From the NCBI GenBank assembly GCA_001464035.1, contig LNEC01000012.1:62001-126000 (forward strand): 64,000 nt of DNA, in the 5' to 3' direction. Origin of the DNA: Bradyrhizobiaceae bacterium Ga0074131 (lineage in GTDB: Bacteria; Pseudomonadota; Alphaproteobacteria; Rhizobiales; Xanthobacteraceae). Positions within the stretch are counted from its first letter, which is position 1, and each line of letters starts with the position of its first letter. This document shows positions 27,131 to 34,870 of this stretch, in pieces. The notes beneath the pieces were generated by a model. The model was not told where the DNA came from. It did not search any database and saw only the letters and a list, made by a program, of their open reading frames with translations. The position numbers were made by a program, and so were the translations under genes.

Positions 27131-27479
27131 GCGGTTTTCTCCGTTGGGGTGTGATCGTTGAGGTCGTCGCTCGGTTCGGCGCCTCAGATCGAAGGTGAAC
27201 ACGCGCCAGCGGCTCTAGTTCCCGTTTTCGTGCGACAGGTCGTGGCTGGGGAAGGTCTTTCCGCCAGCAGTTTAGCACCTTGCGCCCCGCGTTGTCGCTT
27301 CGGAAACTCCCCGATTGTGAGAAGACTAGCTTTGGGACGAAATACGGGGGCAAGCCATCCCTGCCAGGCCGCAGCCTACAACGGATCTTCTGAACCACCG
27401 TCTTCATGGCGCGCAGGGACAGCCGCCGCACCCGGGAAATTCAGACGAAGACGCGGGATTCCTAAGTTTGCGCCCCCTC
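27131..27479. other. Divergent intergenic region between repeat protein and PRC-barrel gene
   Basis: No convincing gene is seen. On the minus strand GGAAC at 27222-27218 lies 16 bases from TGTT at 27201-27198, one mismatch from the EcfG pattern, and would transcribe the repeat protein gene. The plus-strand EcfG promoter of the PRC-barrel gene starts at 27480. Confidence 0.45.
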
Positions 27480-27504
27480 GGAACAAACGATTTGCACCGT
27501 CGTT
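27480..27504 (+). promoter_or_regulatory. EcfG-type general-stress promoter of the PRC-barrel gene
   Basis: GGAAC at 27480-27484 is followed, after exactly 16 bases, by CGTT at 27501-27504, the consensus for alphaproteobacterial EcfG sigma factors. It is 33 bases upstream of the ATG at 27538. Confidence 0.78.
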
Positions 27505-27537
27505 TTTCATCGACCCGACAACAGAGGAGAACGACAA

Positions 27538-27903
27538 ATGGCAATCGAATCCAGAGAGACGGGAAACCTGATCGGCAGCGATAAGGTCGAAGGAACCGCC
27601 GTTTACGGCGCCGACAGCCAGAAGATCGGAACCATTGAGCGTGTCATGATCGACAAGATCAGCGGGAAGGTTTCCTACGCGGTGCTGAGCTTTGGCGGTT
27701 TTCTCGGCATCGGCGACGATCATTATCCGCTGCCCTGGCAGTCGCTAAAATATGACACCAATCTGGGTGGCTATATTACCGGCATCACGCAGCAGCAGCT
27801 GGAAGGCGCTCCGAAATACGGCAACGACAATGCCTGGAACTGGTCGGACACCTCGCGCACCCGCGCAGTGAACGACTACTACGGTGTTCCTTTCGTCGCC
27901 TGA
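27538..27903 (+). CDS. PRC-barrel domain protein
   Basis: This 121-residue cytoplasmic protein has a PRC-barrel domain: LIGSDKVEGTAVYGADSQKIGTIERVMID followed by KVSYAVLSFGGFLGIGDDHYPLPW. The C-terminus carries a short Trp/Asn-rich extension. In photosynthetic relatives this fold occurs in reaction-centre subunit H and in RimM; stand-alone Rhizobiales members are mostly stress-induced with unknown role. The EcfG-type promoter upstream and GAGGAGA before the ATG support regulated expression in general stress. Confidence 0.88.
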   Translation: MAIESRETGNLIGSDKVEGTAVYGADSQKIGTIERVMIDKISGKVSYAVLSFGGFLGIGDDHYPLPWQSLKYDTNLGGYITGITQQQLEGAPKYGNDNAWNWSDTSRTRAVNDYYGVPFVA

Positions 27904-27925
27904 GCAATCTGCGCGATCCGAGCAT

Positions 27926-27957
27926 AAAAAGGCCCCGGCATTGGCCGGGGCCTTTTT
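27926..27957. terminator. Bidirectional terminator between PRC-barrel and PPC-domain genes
   Basis: A perfect 14-base stem (AAAAAGGCCCCGGC at 27926-27939 with GCCGGGGCCTTTTT at 27944-27957) closes the loop ATTG. A run of A on one side and T on the other lets it end both convergent transcripts. Confidence 0.92.
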
Positions 27958-27967
27958 TCAGCCTGGT

Positions 27968-28420
27968 CTACCGATTGGCTGCATCGAGGTCGATCAGAGC
28001 AATGCCGAGTTCCGGTCGCTTGCGCCGCCGCAGACCTGCCGCTGCTTCTTCGAGGACGACTTCGAGGGTCGGGAGAACCTTGCCCTCAAGCAGATGTCCG
28101 CCGCGCGTCGTGCCGTCGGATAGCCCGAGCACGACGTGAACGTGCAGGCTGGCCATGCCATCGTCGCCGGTCGCGATGTCGCCGATCGCGCTCAGGACCT
28201 CGCATTGCTCGTCAACCTTGATTTTCCGGTAGCTCTTGGTCGCGATATCGAACCAGCCGACGACAGCGTTCTCGAAGGCGCCGATCGCCGTCAAGGAGGC
28301 TCCGCGAATGCCGGCCTCATTGGCGAACCGGTTCAGCGCCGCAAACGCTTCTTCGCCGGTCTCGAGTACGACGATGATGGTGCGCGCACCCGCCTGTTCT
28401 GAAACGATTTTGCTCTTCAT
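27968..28420 (-). CDS. PPC (DUF296) domain protein, PCC/AT-hook-like fold
   Basis: The 150-residue protein has the PPC/DUF296 pattern: FANEAGIRGASLTAIGAFENAVVGWFD, then the conserved His pair in MASLHVHVVLGLSDGTTRGGHLLEG. Bacterial stand-alone PPC proteins are small trimeric proteins; the conserved histidines suggest metal or ligand binding, and DNA binding is known only for plant AT-hook fusions. The start is the ATG encoded at 28418-28420. It follows the copper-storage gene after 19 bases and should be transcribed with it. Confidence 0.82.
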   Translation of the reverse strand: MKSKIVSEQAGARTIIVVLETGEEAFAALNRFANEAGIRGASLTAIGAFENAVVGWFDIATKSYRKIKVDEQCEVLSAIGDIATGDDGMASLHVHVVLGLSDGTTRGGHLLEGKVLPTLEVVLEEAAAGLRRRKRPELGIALIDLDAANR

Positions 28421-28439
28421 TGGATGCCTCCATCTCCGA

Positions 28440-28769
28440 TCACGCCGCCATCTTCCGGCAGCTTTCCGCGCAGGCTCGGCAGATCGCGACACAGGCTTCC
28501 ATCCCACCGACACACTCGCAGTCCTCGGCGCATTCGGCGCAAATCTCGGCGCATTCGCGGCAAGTGTGCTTGTGGTGCGGGGTGTTGATCAGCATGAAAT
28601 GTGCCGACGTCCGGCACATCTCGGCGCACGCCATCATCAGGCGAAAATGCGCCGGCTCGACATGCTTTCCGCCGGCCACCAAGCAATGGTTCATCGCGGT
28701 GCCGAGGCAGGTCCGGTAGCAGTTCAGGCAGGTCTCGATGCAATGGTTCATCTCTTCGGTGATCGGCAC
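28440..28769 (-). CDS. Four-helix-bundle copper-storage protein (Csp-like, DUF326)
   Basis: The protein is 109 residues and very rich in Cys and His arranged along helices: CIETCLNCYRTC, CAEMCRTSAHF, CRECAEICAECAEDCECVGG and CVAICRACAESC. This is the DUF326 pattern of Csp proteins, whose tetrameric bundles hold many Cu(I) ions in their cores. No signal peptide is present, so it matches the cytosolic Csp3 type. The next gene downstream is the PPC-domain protein. An EcfG-type promoter lies just upstream, so copper storage appears to be tied to general stress here. Confidence 0.9.
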   Translation of the reverse strand: MPITEEMNHCIETCLNCYRTCLGTAMNHCLVAGGKHVEPAHFRLMMACAEMCRTSAHFMLINTPHHKHTCRECAEICAECAEDCECVGGMEACVAICRACAESCRKMAA

Positions 28770-28820
28770 GGATGCATCCTTTCGGCGGAGTCTTGAAAGC
28801 GGGCGAAGCCCCCCGGACGA

Positions 28821-28845
28821 AACGACGTTAGGGAAGCTGTGTTCC
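28821..28845 (-). promoter_or_regulatory. EcfG-type promoter of the csp-PPC operon
   Basis: Read on the minus strand, GGAAC (28845-28841) is followed after 16 bases by CGTT (28824-28821), a perfect EcfG consensus. It leaves a leader of about 50 bases before the Csp start at 28769. Confidence 0.75.
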
Positions 28846-29136
28846 CGGTCGGCCGGAAGGTGCGGCGGCTGGTCGCAAATCGCCCGCGGCCTCGAAGGTA
28901 GCTTTAGGCATTAACCAGTATTCGCGTTGAGCGAGCCCAGCCCCGGCCAGCGGCCCTCGCGGGCCTGTTTTCATGGCGATGCCCACTTCGCCGGCCGCAC
29001 CGGCAAATTCATTGCGCGTTCATGACATTTCCCCTACATTTTTATGACACGTCGCAGGCTCCGGATGCGACGTCCGTCTCCTGGTCATCACCAGCCAAGG
29101 CTCAAAGGCAGTGCCGGGTATAGTTGCGTCCCCTCC
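28846..29136. other. Intergenic stretch upstream of the sulfatase-like pair
   Basis: The open frame of the next gene extends into it from 29044, but that part codes for an unlikely basic peptide. No promoter or other element is convincing. Confidence 0.35.
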
Positions 29137-30846
29137 ATGGCGCCCGCGCCAACTCCAGGTCCAGTCGCCGCCGTCGCCGCCGCAAGCCTTGCCTCGGTAG
29201 GCCTCTGGCGGCTGCTCGCTGTCGCGGCGCCCCACTTGGCGGCGATCGGCCTGATGCTGCAGACCGAGAACGACTTCGGCGCGCGGCTCGGTTTTCTGTT
29301 GTCCTGGGGCATCCTGAATTCGTTCTGGATCGCGTTGTTGCGGCGTCCCGCGCTGTCAGGCGCGCTGTCGCTGACGCTGGTCGTGGCCCTGATCCTGCTG
29401 TCCCGGCTGAAGCACGACGTCGTGCAGATGACCGCGAACTTCATCGACGTGATGGTGATCGACCGCGACAGCGCGGCGTTCCTGTTTACGATCTTCCCCG
29501 GTCTGCGCTGGTCCGTGATCGGCGCCGCCGTCCTCATTCTCCCCTTGATGTACGCCCTTTGGTGCCTCGACCCGTTCCGTATCCGTCGACTGCCGGCCCT
29601 GGCCTGCAAGCTGACCTGTCTTGCCGCGCTGGTCGGATATGCCGTTTCATGGCCCGAGCAGCCCTGGCGCGGCTATTACGACGACGGCTATCTGTCGAAA
29701 TTTGCTCGCTCCGGCGTTACCGCAGTGTCGGATTTCTTCACTCATGGCTTTATGGAATCCGACGCCGTCGCCGCCGGGCGCCTCAAGGTGCCGCTGGTGG
29801 ATTCCTGCCATCCGGCGGCGCGGCGGCCACACATCATCATGATCCATGACGAGTCGAGTTTCGACATTCGGCAGGCCCGGGGCATCAAGGTTCCCGCCGG
29901 CTATGGCAGCCATTTCAAATCGTTCGACGGCAAGTCGCGCACGTTCATGGCCGAGAGCAGCGGCGGGGCGAGCTGGTTCACCGAATACAATGTGCTGGCC
30001 GGACTCTCGTCGCGCTCGTTCGGCCGGTTCTCCTACTTCGTGACGCGGATCGCCGCCGGCCGTGTCGAGCGCGGCCTGCCAACGGCGCTGCGCCGCTGCG
30101 GTTATGGCACCACATCGCTCTATCCGGCCCATGGCGCGTTCATGAGCGCGCGCGGGTTCCACACCACCACCGGCATCCAGAATTTCCATGACGCGCGCGA
30201 CCTCGGCGCCAAGGGCGTCGAACCCGACCGCTTCTTCTACGACAAGGCGCTGAGCCTGTTGTCCCAGGAAGCGCCGGCGAAGCCGCAGTTCATGTTCGTC
30301 TACCTTGCCGCCAACCACTTCCCCTGGGAGAAGCGGTTTCGTCCGGACCTGACGCCGTCCTGGTCCGGGCCCGGCAATGACCCCAAGGTCGATGAATATC
30401 TGCGCCGGCAGGCGATGAGCGTCGAAGACTATTCGGCGTTCGTCGCGGGACTGAGGAAGAGGTTTCCGGCGCAGCCGTTCCTGATCGTGCGCTATGGCGA
30501 CCATCAGCCGGAATTCTCGTCGAACATCCTCGACCCCGGTCTCGATGAGGCCGGTGTCGGCAAGAAATTCGAAAGCTACGACCCACGGTATTTCGCAACC
30601 TATTACGCCATCGACACCATCAACTTCGAACCGGTGAACAGCCCCGCGGTGATGGACACCATCGACGCGCCCTACCTGCCGCTGGTGATCCAGGAGGCGG
30701 CGGGAATCCCGCTCGATCCTTCCTTCGAGGAACAGAAGAACATCATGATACGCTGCAAGGGCGTGTTCTATGCCTGCAAGGGCGGCGCGGAAGCCCGACG
30801 TTTCAACCGGCTTCTGATCGACGCCGGTTTCGTGAAAAACCTCTAG
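29137..30846 (+). CDS. Sulfatase-like membrane hydrolase/transferase, first of a tandem pair
   Basis: The protein is 569 residues from ATG 29137. Its N-terminal 190 residues hold about five membrane helices, and the rest is an alkaline-phosphatase/sulfatase fold facing the periplasm. Key features are the metal-site motif PHIIMIHDESSFD, the nucleophile region SSGGASWFTEYNVLAG and the late metal ligands in VRYGDHQPEF. This architecture matches LTA synthase/OpgB/EptA relatives, which move phosphoglycerol or phosphoethanolamine onto envelope glycans or lipid A. Which group is moved here is unknown. The next gene, 5 bases downstream, is a full-length paralogue. Confidence 0.82.
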   Translation: MAPAPTPGPVAAVAAASLASVGLWRLLAVAAPHLAAIGLMLQTENDFGARLGFLLSWGILNSFWIALLRRPALSGALSLTLVVALILLSRLKHDVVQMTANFIDVMVIDRDSAAFLFTIFPGLRWSVIGAAVLILPLMYALWCLDPFRIRRLPALACKLTCLAALVGYAVSWPEQPWRGYYDDGYLSKFARSGVTAVSDFFTHGFMESDAVAAGRLKVPLVDSCHPAARRPHIIMIHDESSFDIRQARGIKVPAGYGSHFKSFDGKSRTFMAESSGGASWFTEYNVLAGLSSRSFGRFSYFVTRIAAGRVERGLPTALRRCGYGTTSLYPAHGAFMSARGFHTTTGIQNFHDARDLGAKGVEPDRFFYDKALSLLSQEAPAKPQFMFVYLAANHFPWEKRFRPDLTPSWSGPGNDPKVDEYLRRQAMSVEDYSAFVAGLRKRFPAQPFLIVRYGDHQPEFSSNILDPGLDEAGVGKKFESYDPRYFATYYAIDTINFEPVNSPAVMDTIDAPYLPLVIQEAAGIPLDPSFEEQKNIMIRCKGVFYACKGGAEARRFNRLLIDAGFVKNL

Positions 30847-30851
30847 CGGCA

Positions 30852-32600
30852 ATGGAGGTCGACATTCCAGCCTCCATCGATTCCGGAGCAAACCCGACCG
30901 GTGCCGCACGCGGCGTCCGGTTCTATGCCGGTGCCGCCGCGATCGCCGCCTTGCATCTTGCGGCGTTGAGCGTCCTGCTGTCCTGGGAATACGGACCGTT
31001 TGCGGTCACGCTGTCGGTGCTGGCGTGGGTCTTCGTCAATTGCGTTTTCCTGCTGGTGCTGCCGCGACCGGGCGTCTCGGCGGCGCTCGCGCTGGCCCTG
31101 ATGGTGCTGCTGATCGCGCTGTCGCGCTTCAAGTTCGACATCCTTCAGCTATCTCTGACGTTCCTCGATTTCCTCATCATCGATCGCGACACGTTTTCGT
31201 TCCTGCTCTCGGTGTTTCCGCAGTTGCGCATACAATTGATAATGGCGGGGGCGCTCGCCATCCCGGTGCTGTGGGTGGTCTGGCGCGCCGATCCGTTTCG
31301 CGTGGCTCGTCGTCTTTCGCTGGCCGTCGTTGTGGCGACAACCCTGTCGATGTCGGTGATGTCGGTCGCCGTGCCCGAGCAGCCATGGGAGCCGTTCCAG
31401 GGCGTCAACCATATCTCCAACCTCGCGCGTTCCGGCGTCGTGGCGGTGTCGCGGCTGACGTCGACGGGGTGGATCGAGGCTGATCCGGCCCCGAGCGGCC
31501 TGACCCCGAGAGCCTTCGCCGCCGGCCGGCCCGCGCTGCCGCCCAGCGGGGATTGCGATACCACGGCCAAGCGGCCGCATATCATCATGCTGCTCGACGA
31601 GTCGAGCTTCGATGTCACGGCCGCGCCCGGCGTCAAGGTGCCCGAGGGATACTCCGACTACTTCAAGTCCATTGACGGCATCAGGCGCACCATGATCGCG
31701 GAGGCGACCGGCGGTCCGACCTGGTACACCGAGTTCAACGTGCTGAGCGGCATGTCGGCGCGATCGTTCGGCGATCTCAAGTTTTACGTCACCCGAATCT
31801 CCGCAGGCCGTGTCGCGCGCGGACTGCCGCAGGCGCTCAAGCGTTGCGGCTACAAGACCTTTTCGCTCTATCCGACCTATGGCAACTTCCTCGGAGCCCG
31901 CACCTTCCAGAAGGGCACCGGCGTCGGCCATTTTATCGACATGGCGGATATGGGCGTCAGCGAGGACATGCAGCCCGACAAGTTCTACTTCGACCAGGCT
32001 CTGAAGGTGTTTGCGGCCCAGCAGCCGTCGCAGTCGCCGATCTTCATGTTCGTGTATCTGACCGCCAATCATTTTCCCTGGACCAGCGTCTATCGGCCCG
32101 ACCTGACGCCGGACTGGACGCCGCCGGGCAATACCGCGGAGACCGATGAATACATCCGTCGCCAGGTGATGACGGCGAAGGACTACCGCGATTTCACCGC
32201 CCGGTTGGCGCGTGATTACCCGGATCAGTCGTTCATGGTGCTGCGCTTCGGTGACCATCAGCCGGCGATCTCGCAGAAACTGCTGGAGCCCGGCATCGAC
32301 CGGAAAGTGCTGGCGCAGCGCCTGATGGCGGCCGATCCGCGCTATTTCTCGACCTATTATGCGCTCGACGGGATCAACTTCTCCCCGCCCGACCTGTCGT
32401 CGGCGCTTGAAACACTGGATGCGGCCTATATCCCGATCGTGATCCAGGACGCCGCCGGCATCCCGCTCGATCCGTCGTTCGAGGAGCAGAAAAGGATCAT
32501 GCTGCGCTGCAAAGGTCTGTTCTATGCCTGCAAGGGCGGGGCGGAAGCCCGCCGCTTCAACCGGTTGCTGATCGACGCCGGCCTGGTGCGGGGGTTGTAA
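30852..32600 (+). CDS. Sulfatase-like membrane hydrolase/transferase, second paralogue
   Basis: At 582 residues this is co-linear with the preceding protein: about five N-terminal membrane helices and then PHIIMLLDESSFD, ATGGPTWYTEFNVLSG and LRFGDHQPAI. The last 40 residues are nearly identical between the two (RCKGxFYACKGGAEARR), while the membrane domains differ more. The nucleophile region has Thr-Gly-Gly here and Ser-Gly-Gly in its partner, so the two may differ in acceptor or donor. The tandem arrangement points to duplication followed by divergence. Translation is probably coupled, with a gap of 5 bases. Confidence 0.82.
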   Translation: MEVDIPASIDSGANPTGAARGVRFYAGAAAIAALHLAALSVLLSWEYGPFAVTLSVLAWVFVNCVFLLVLPRPGVSAALALALMVLLIALSRFKFDILQLSLTFLDFLIIDRDTFSFLLSVFPQLRIQLIMAGALAIPVLWVVWRADPFRVARRLSLAVVVATTLSMSVMSVAVPEQPWEPFQGVNHISNLARSGVVAVSRLTSTGWIEADPAPSGLTPRAFAAGRPALPPSGDCDTTAKRPHIIMLLDESSFDVTAAPGVKVPEGYSDYFKSIDGIRRTMIAEATGGPTWYTEFNVLSGMSARSFGDLKFYVTRISAGRVARGLPQALKRCGYKTFSLYPTYGNFLGARTFQKGTGVGHFIDMADMGVSEDMQPDKFYFDQALKVFAAQQPSQSPIFMFVYLTANHFPWTSVYRPDLTPDWTPPGNTAETDEYIRRQVMTAKDYRDFTARLARDYPDQSFMVLRFGDHQPAISQKLLEPGIDRKVLAQRLMAADPRYFSTYYALDGINFSPPDLSSALETLDAAYIPIVIQDAAGIPLDPSFEEQKRIMLRCKGLFYACKGGAEARRFNRLLIDAGLVRGL

Positions 32601-32726
32601 GACGCCGCCCCCACTGTGCCGGCGAGGATGGGTTGCCGGCGCGAAAGGGAGCCCTGCCGCCTTGAGTGTGGCGGCGAAAATCTGGTAACACGTTTGACAG
32701 GGGGGGCCTTCTGCAGGGATTTTGCC

Positions 32727-33659
32727 ATGCTGATGCGTTTGTTTGCGCCGCAGTTTCTCGTGGTCTGGGCGTTTCTGGGTTCGGCGCTGGCCGTGCATTT
32801 CCGCGGCAAGGTGCGACTGGGATTCTGGCGGCAGCTCACCGACCATTCCACGCTCATGGCGCCCTACAATGTGCTGATGTACCTGTTCTCGGCGGTGCCG
32901 AACCGGCCGATCCTGGACGAGGCGTCGATCCCCGAACTGAAGGTGCTGCGCGACAACTGGCAGCCGATCCGCGAGGAGGCGCTGGTGCTGTTCGCGCAGG
33001 GCCAGATCAAGGCCGCGGACAAGTACAACGACTGGGGTTTTAATTCGTTCTTCCGCACCGGATGGAAGCGGTTTTATCTGAAATGGTACGGCGCGGCGCT
33101 GCCGTCCGCGCTGGCCAATTGCCCGAAAACGGTCGAACTCCTGAATTCGATCCCGAACGTCAAGGGCGCGATGTTCGCCAGCCTGCCGCCCGGCGGCAAA
33201 CTGGTCCAGCACCGCGATCCCTATGCCGGTTCGCTGCGCTACCACCTCGGACTGCTTGTGCCGAAATCGCCGGGCGAATGCCGGATCTTCATCGACGGCG
33301 AGCCGCACTATTGGCGCGAGGGTGGGGGCCTGCTGTTCGACGAGACCTATCTGCACTATGCCGAGAACACCACCAGCGACGACCGCATCATCCTGTTTTG
33401 CGATGTCGAGCGGCCGTTGCGCACCCGCGCCATGACTGCGGTCAACCGATGGGTCTCGAAGCACATCATCAACGAGAGCGCCACCCAGAACGAGGAAGGC
33501 GAGCGTGTCGGCTGGCTGAACCGGATCTTCGGTTCCGTTTATCAGGTGCGGCTGGTGGGCAAGCGGATGAAGGCCTGGAACAAGCGCGCCTACTACGCGG
33601 TGAAATTTCTGCTGATCGGCGGCATCCTCGCCGCCTTCCTGGCAACGGCCTTTGCCTGA
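32727..33659 (+). CDS. LpxO-like aspartyl/asparaginyl beta-hydroxylase-family dioxygenase
   Basis: The 310-residue protein begins with a membrane anchor (LFAPQFLVVWAFLGSALAVHF), typical of LpxO, which 2-hydroxylates acyl chains of lipid A. The Fe(II)/2-oxoglutarate domain shows the HxD part in LVQHRDPYAGSLRYHLGL, the distal His in ETYLHYAENTT and the 2-oxoglutarate-binding Arg nearby. A C-terminal hydrophobic segment (FLLIGGILAAFLATAF) gives a second anchor. The start is taken as ATG 32727. It follows the sulfatase-like pair by 126 bases, so an envelope-lipid role is consistent. Confidence 0.82.
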   Translation: MLMRLFAPQFLVVWAFLGSALAVHFRGKVRLGFWRQLTDHSTLMAPYNVLMYLFSAVPNRPILDEASIPELKVLRDNWQPIREEALVLFAQGQIKAADKYNDWGFNSFFRTGWKRFYLKWYGAALPSALANCPKTVELLNSIPNVKGAMFASLPPGGKLVQHRDPYAGSLRYHLGLLVPKSPGECRIFIDGEPHYWREGGGLLFDETYLHYAENTTSDDRIILFCDVERPLRTRAMTAVNRWVSKHIINESATQNEEGERVGWLNRIFGSVYQVRLVGKRMKAWNKRAYYAVKFLLIGGILAAFLATAFA

Positions 33660-33836
33660 GCGCCGAGCGAAGGCGCCGATCATCCGGGCGCGGCCGGACG
33701 CCTGACCAGCCGCTCATCCATGAAGGCTTTTTCCCGCAAGGCGAGTGGCGGCCGGGCGGGGTATCGCCTCGCTATTCCGGCAGTTTTTCCGCCGCAAGGC
33801 TTGACCATGGGCGCCAGCATCATATGAGATGACGCC

Positions 33837-34256
33837 ATGAATTTGATCCGATCGATACTGCTCGTACTTGCCGTTGCCGCCTGCTCGCCGGCGCTGGCGC
33901 AGACCATGAAATTCGAGGACTCGGCCGCCATCCTTGGCGCCAGCTGCGCCAAGGATATCGAGGCCAACTGCCGCGGCGTCAATCTCGACCCCGGGCGCAT
34001 GAAGGACTGCCTGTTGCGCAATCAGGATGTGCTGTCGCCGCAGTGCAAGAGCGACTACGGCCGGGCGTTCGATGCGATTCAGAAGCGGGTGGCCGCACGC
34101 GCAGCCGTCATCAAGCTGTGCGAGCGCGACGTCGCCAAGCTATGTGCAGGCATCGACAAGGCCGATCGCGGCAAGGTGCTGGAGTGTCTGATCGCGGGGC
34201 CGCGCGGAATTGGAATCAACTGCAACAAGGCAGTGATCGAAGCGGGGTACCGCTGA
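33837..34256 (+). CDS. Secreted Cys-rich repeat protein (GLG1-type repeats)
   Basis: The 139-residue protein has a signal peptide (residues 1-22, ending ALAQ) and two repeats of the Cys_rich_FGFR/GLG1 type: CAKDIEANCRGV…KDCLLRNQDVLSPQC and CERDVAKLCAGI…LECLIAGPRGIGINC. Bacterial members are common in Rhizobiales, with no assigned function; the paired Cys probably form disulfides. Its stop codon overlaps the start of the OmpA-like gene (TGATG), so the two are coupled. Confidence 0.82.
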   Translation: MNLIRSILLVLAVAACSPALAQTMKFEDSAAILGASCAKDIEANCRGVNLDPGRMKDCLLRNQDVLSPQCKSDYGRAFDAIQKRVAARAAVIKLCERDVAKLCAGIDKADRGKVLECLIAGPRGIGINCNKAVIEAGYR

Positions 34257-34852
34257 TGCGGCCTGAAAGTAAGAGCCGCATCGGCTTGCTCGTGGTCGTG
34301 CTGCTCGGTTTGGCGGCTCTGCCGGCCCGAGCGCAGGGCCCGGCGGCCGGCACCTCCGAAGAATGGATCATGAAGCTGGCCGGCCTTGAGACGGCGCCGG
34401 AACTGGACATTACCGAACTGCGGCAACAACTGTCGGAGCGTGTGAAGTCAAGGACCGAACCGGTGCCCGGCAAGCGTCCGCCGGCCGTGCCTCAGCTGCT
34501 CAGGCTGCCGCAGCTGGTGGCCGAAATCCAGTTCGACGATGACGCCGCGGTGGTTCGGCCCGAGTCCTATCGGGTGCTGGGGCGGATCGCCGACACGCTG
34601 TCTCATCCGTCGCTGCTGGGCTACAAGTTCCTGATCGTCGGCCATGTCCCGTCGACCGGCCGTCGCGACCACAATCTGACGCTGAGCCAGCGAAGGGCCG
34701 ACGTGGTCCGCGACGTGCTCGTCAACACGTTCAAGCTCTCGTCCAAGCGGCTGCAGTCGATCGGGCTGGGCGAGGAGCAGTTGCTGGACCGAGCCCGTCC
34801 GACAGCGCCCGTCAACGCGCAATTCCACGTCATGACCGTCGGCAAGCTCTAG
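34256..34852 (+). CDS. OmpA-family peptidoglycan-associated protein
   Basis: The 198-residue protein has a signal peptide (ending PARAQ, residues about 1-27) and a C-terminal OmpA domain from about residue 95. The domain is recognised by IQFDDDAAVVRPESYRVLGRIADTL, the GHVPSTG loop, and NLTLSQRRADVVRDVLVNTF with the later IGLGEEQL. These domains bind peptidoglycan. The peptidoglycan-binding Asp of the loop is less canonical than usual (a GHVPSTGRRDHN variant). It overlaps the Cys-rich gene by one base and probably anchors a partner in the periplasm. Confidence 0.85.
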   Translation: MRPESKSRIGLLVVVLLGLAALPARAQGPAAGTSEEWIMKLAGLETAPELDITELRQQLSERVKSRTEPVPGKRPPAVPQLLRLPQLVAEIQFDDDAAVVRPESYRVLGRIADTLSHPSLLGYKFLIVGHVPSTGRRDHNLTLSQRRADVVRDVLVNTFKLSSKRLQSIGLGEEQLLDRARPTAPVNAQFHVMTVGKL

Positions 34853-34870
34853 TCTAGCGCGGATTTCGGG

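Noticed and set aside
27198..27222. Second EcfG promoter for the Arg/Asp-rich repeat protein
   Set aside because: The -10 reads TGTT instead of CGTT; kept only as a note because one mismatch in four bases is easily due to chance.
31149..33683. Long minus-strand open frame (844 codons) opposite the sulfatase-like and LpxO-like genes
   Set aside because: It runs antisense across two genes and their gap, has low-complexity composition, and shows no motif.
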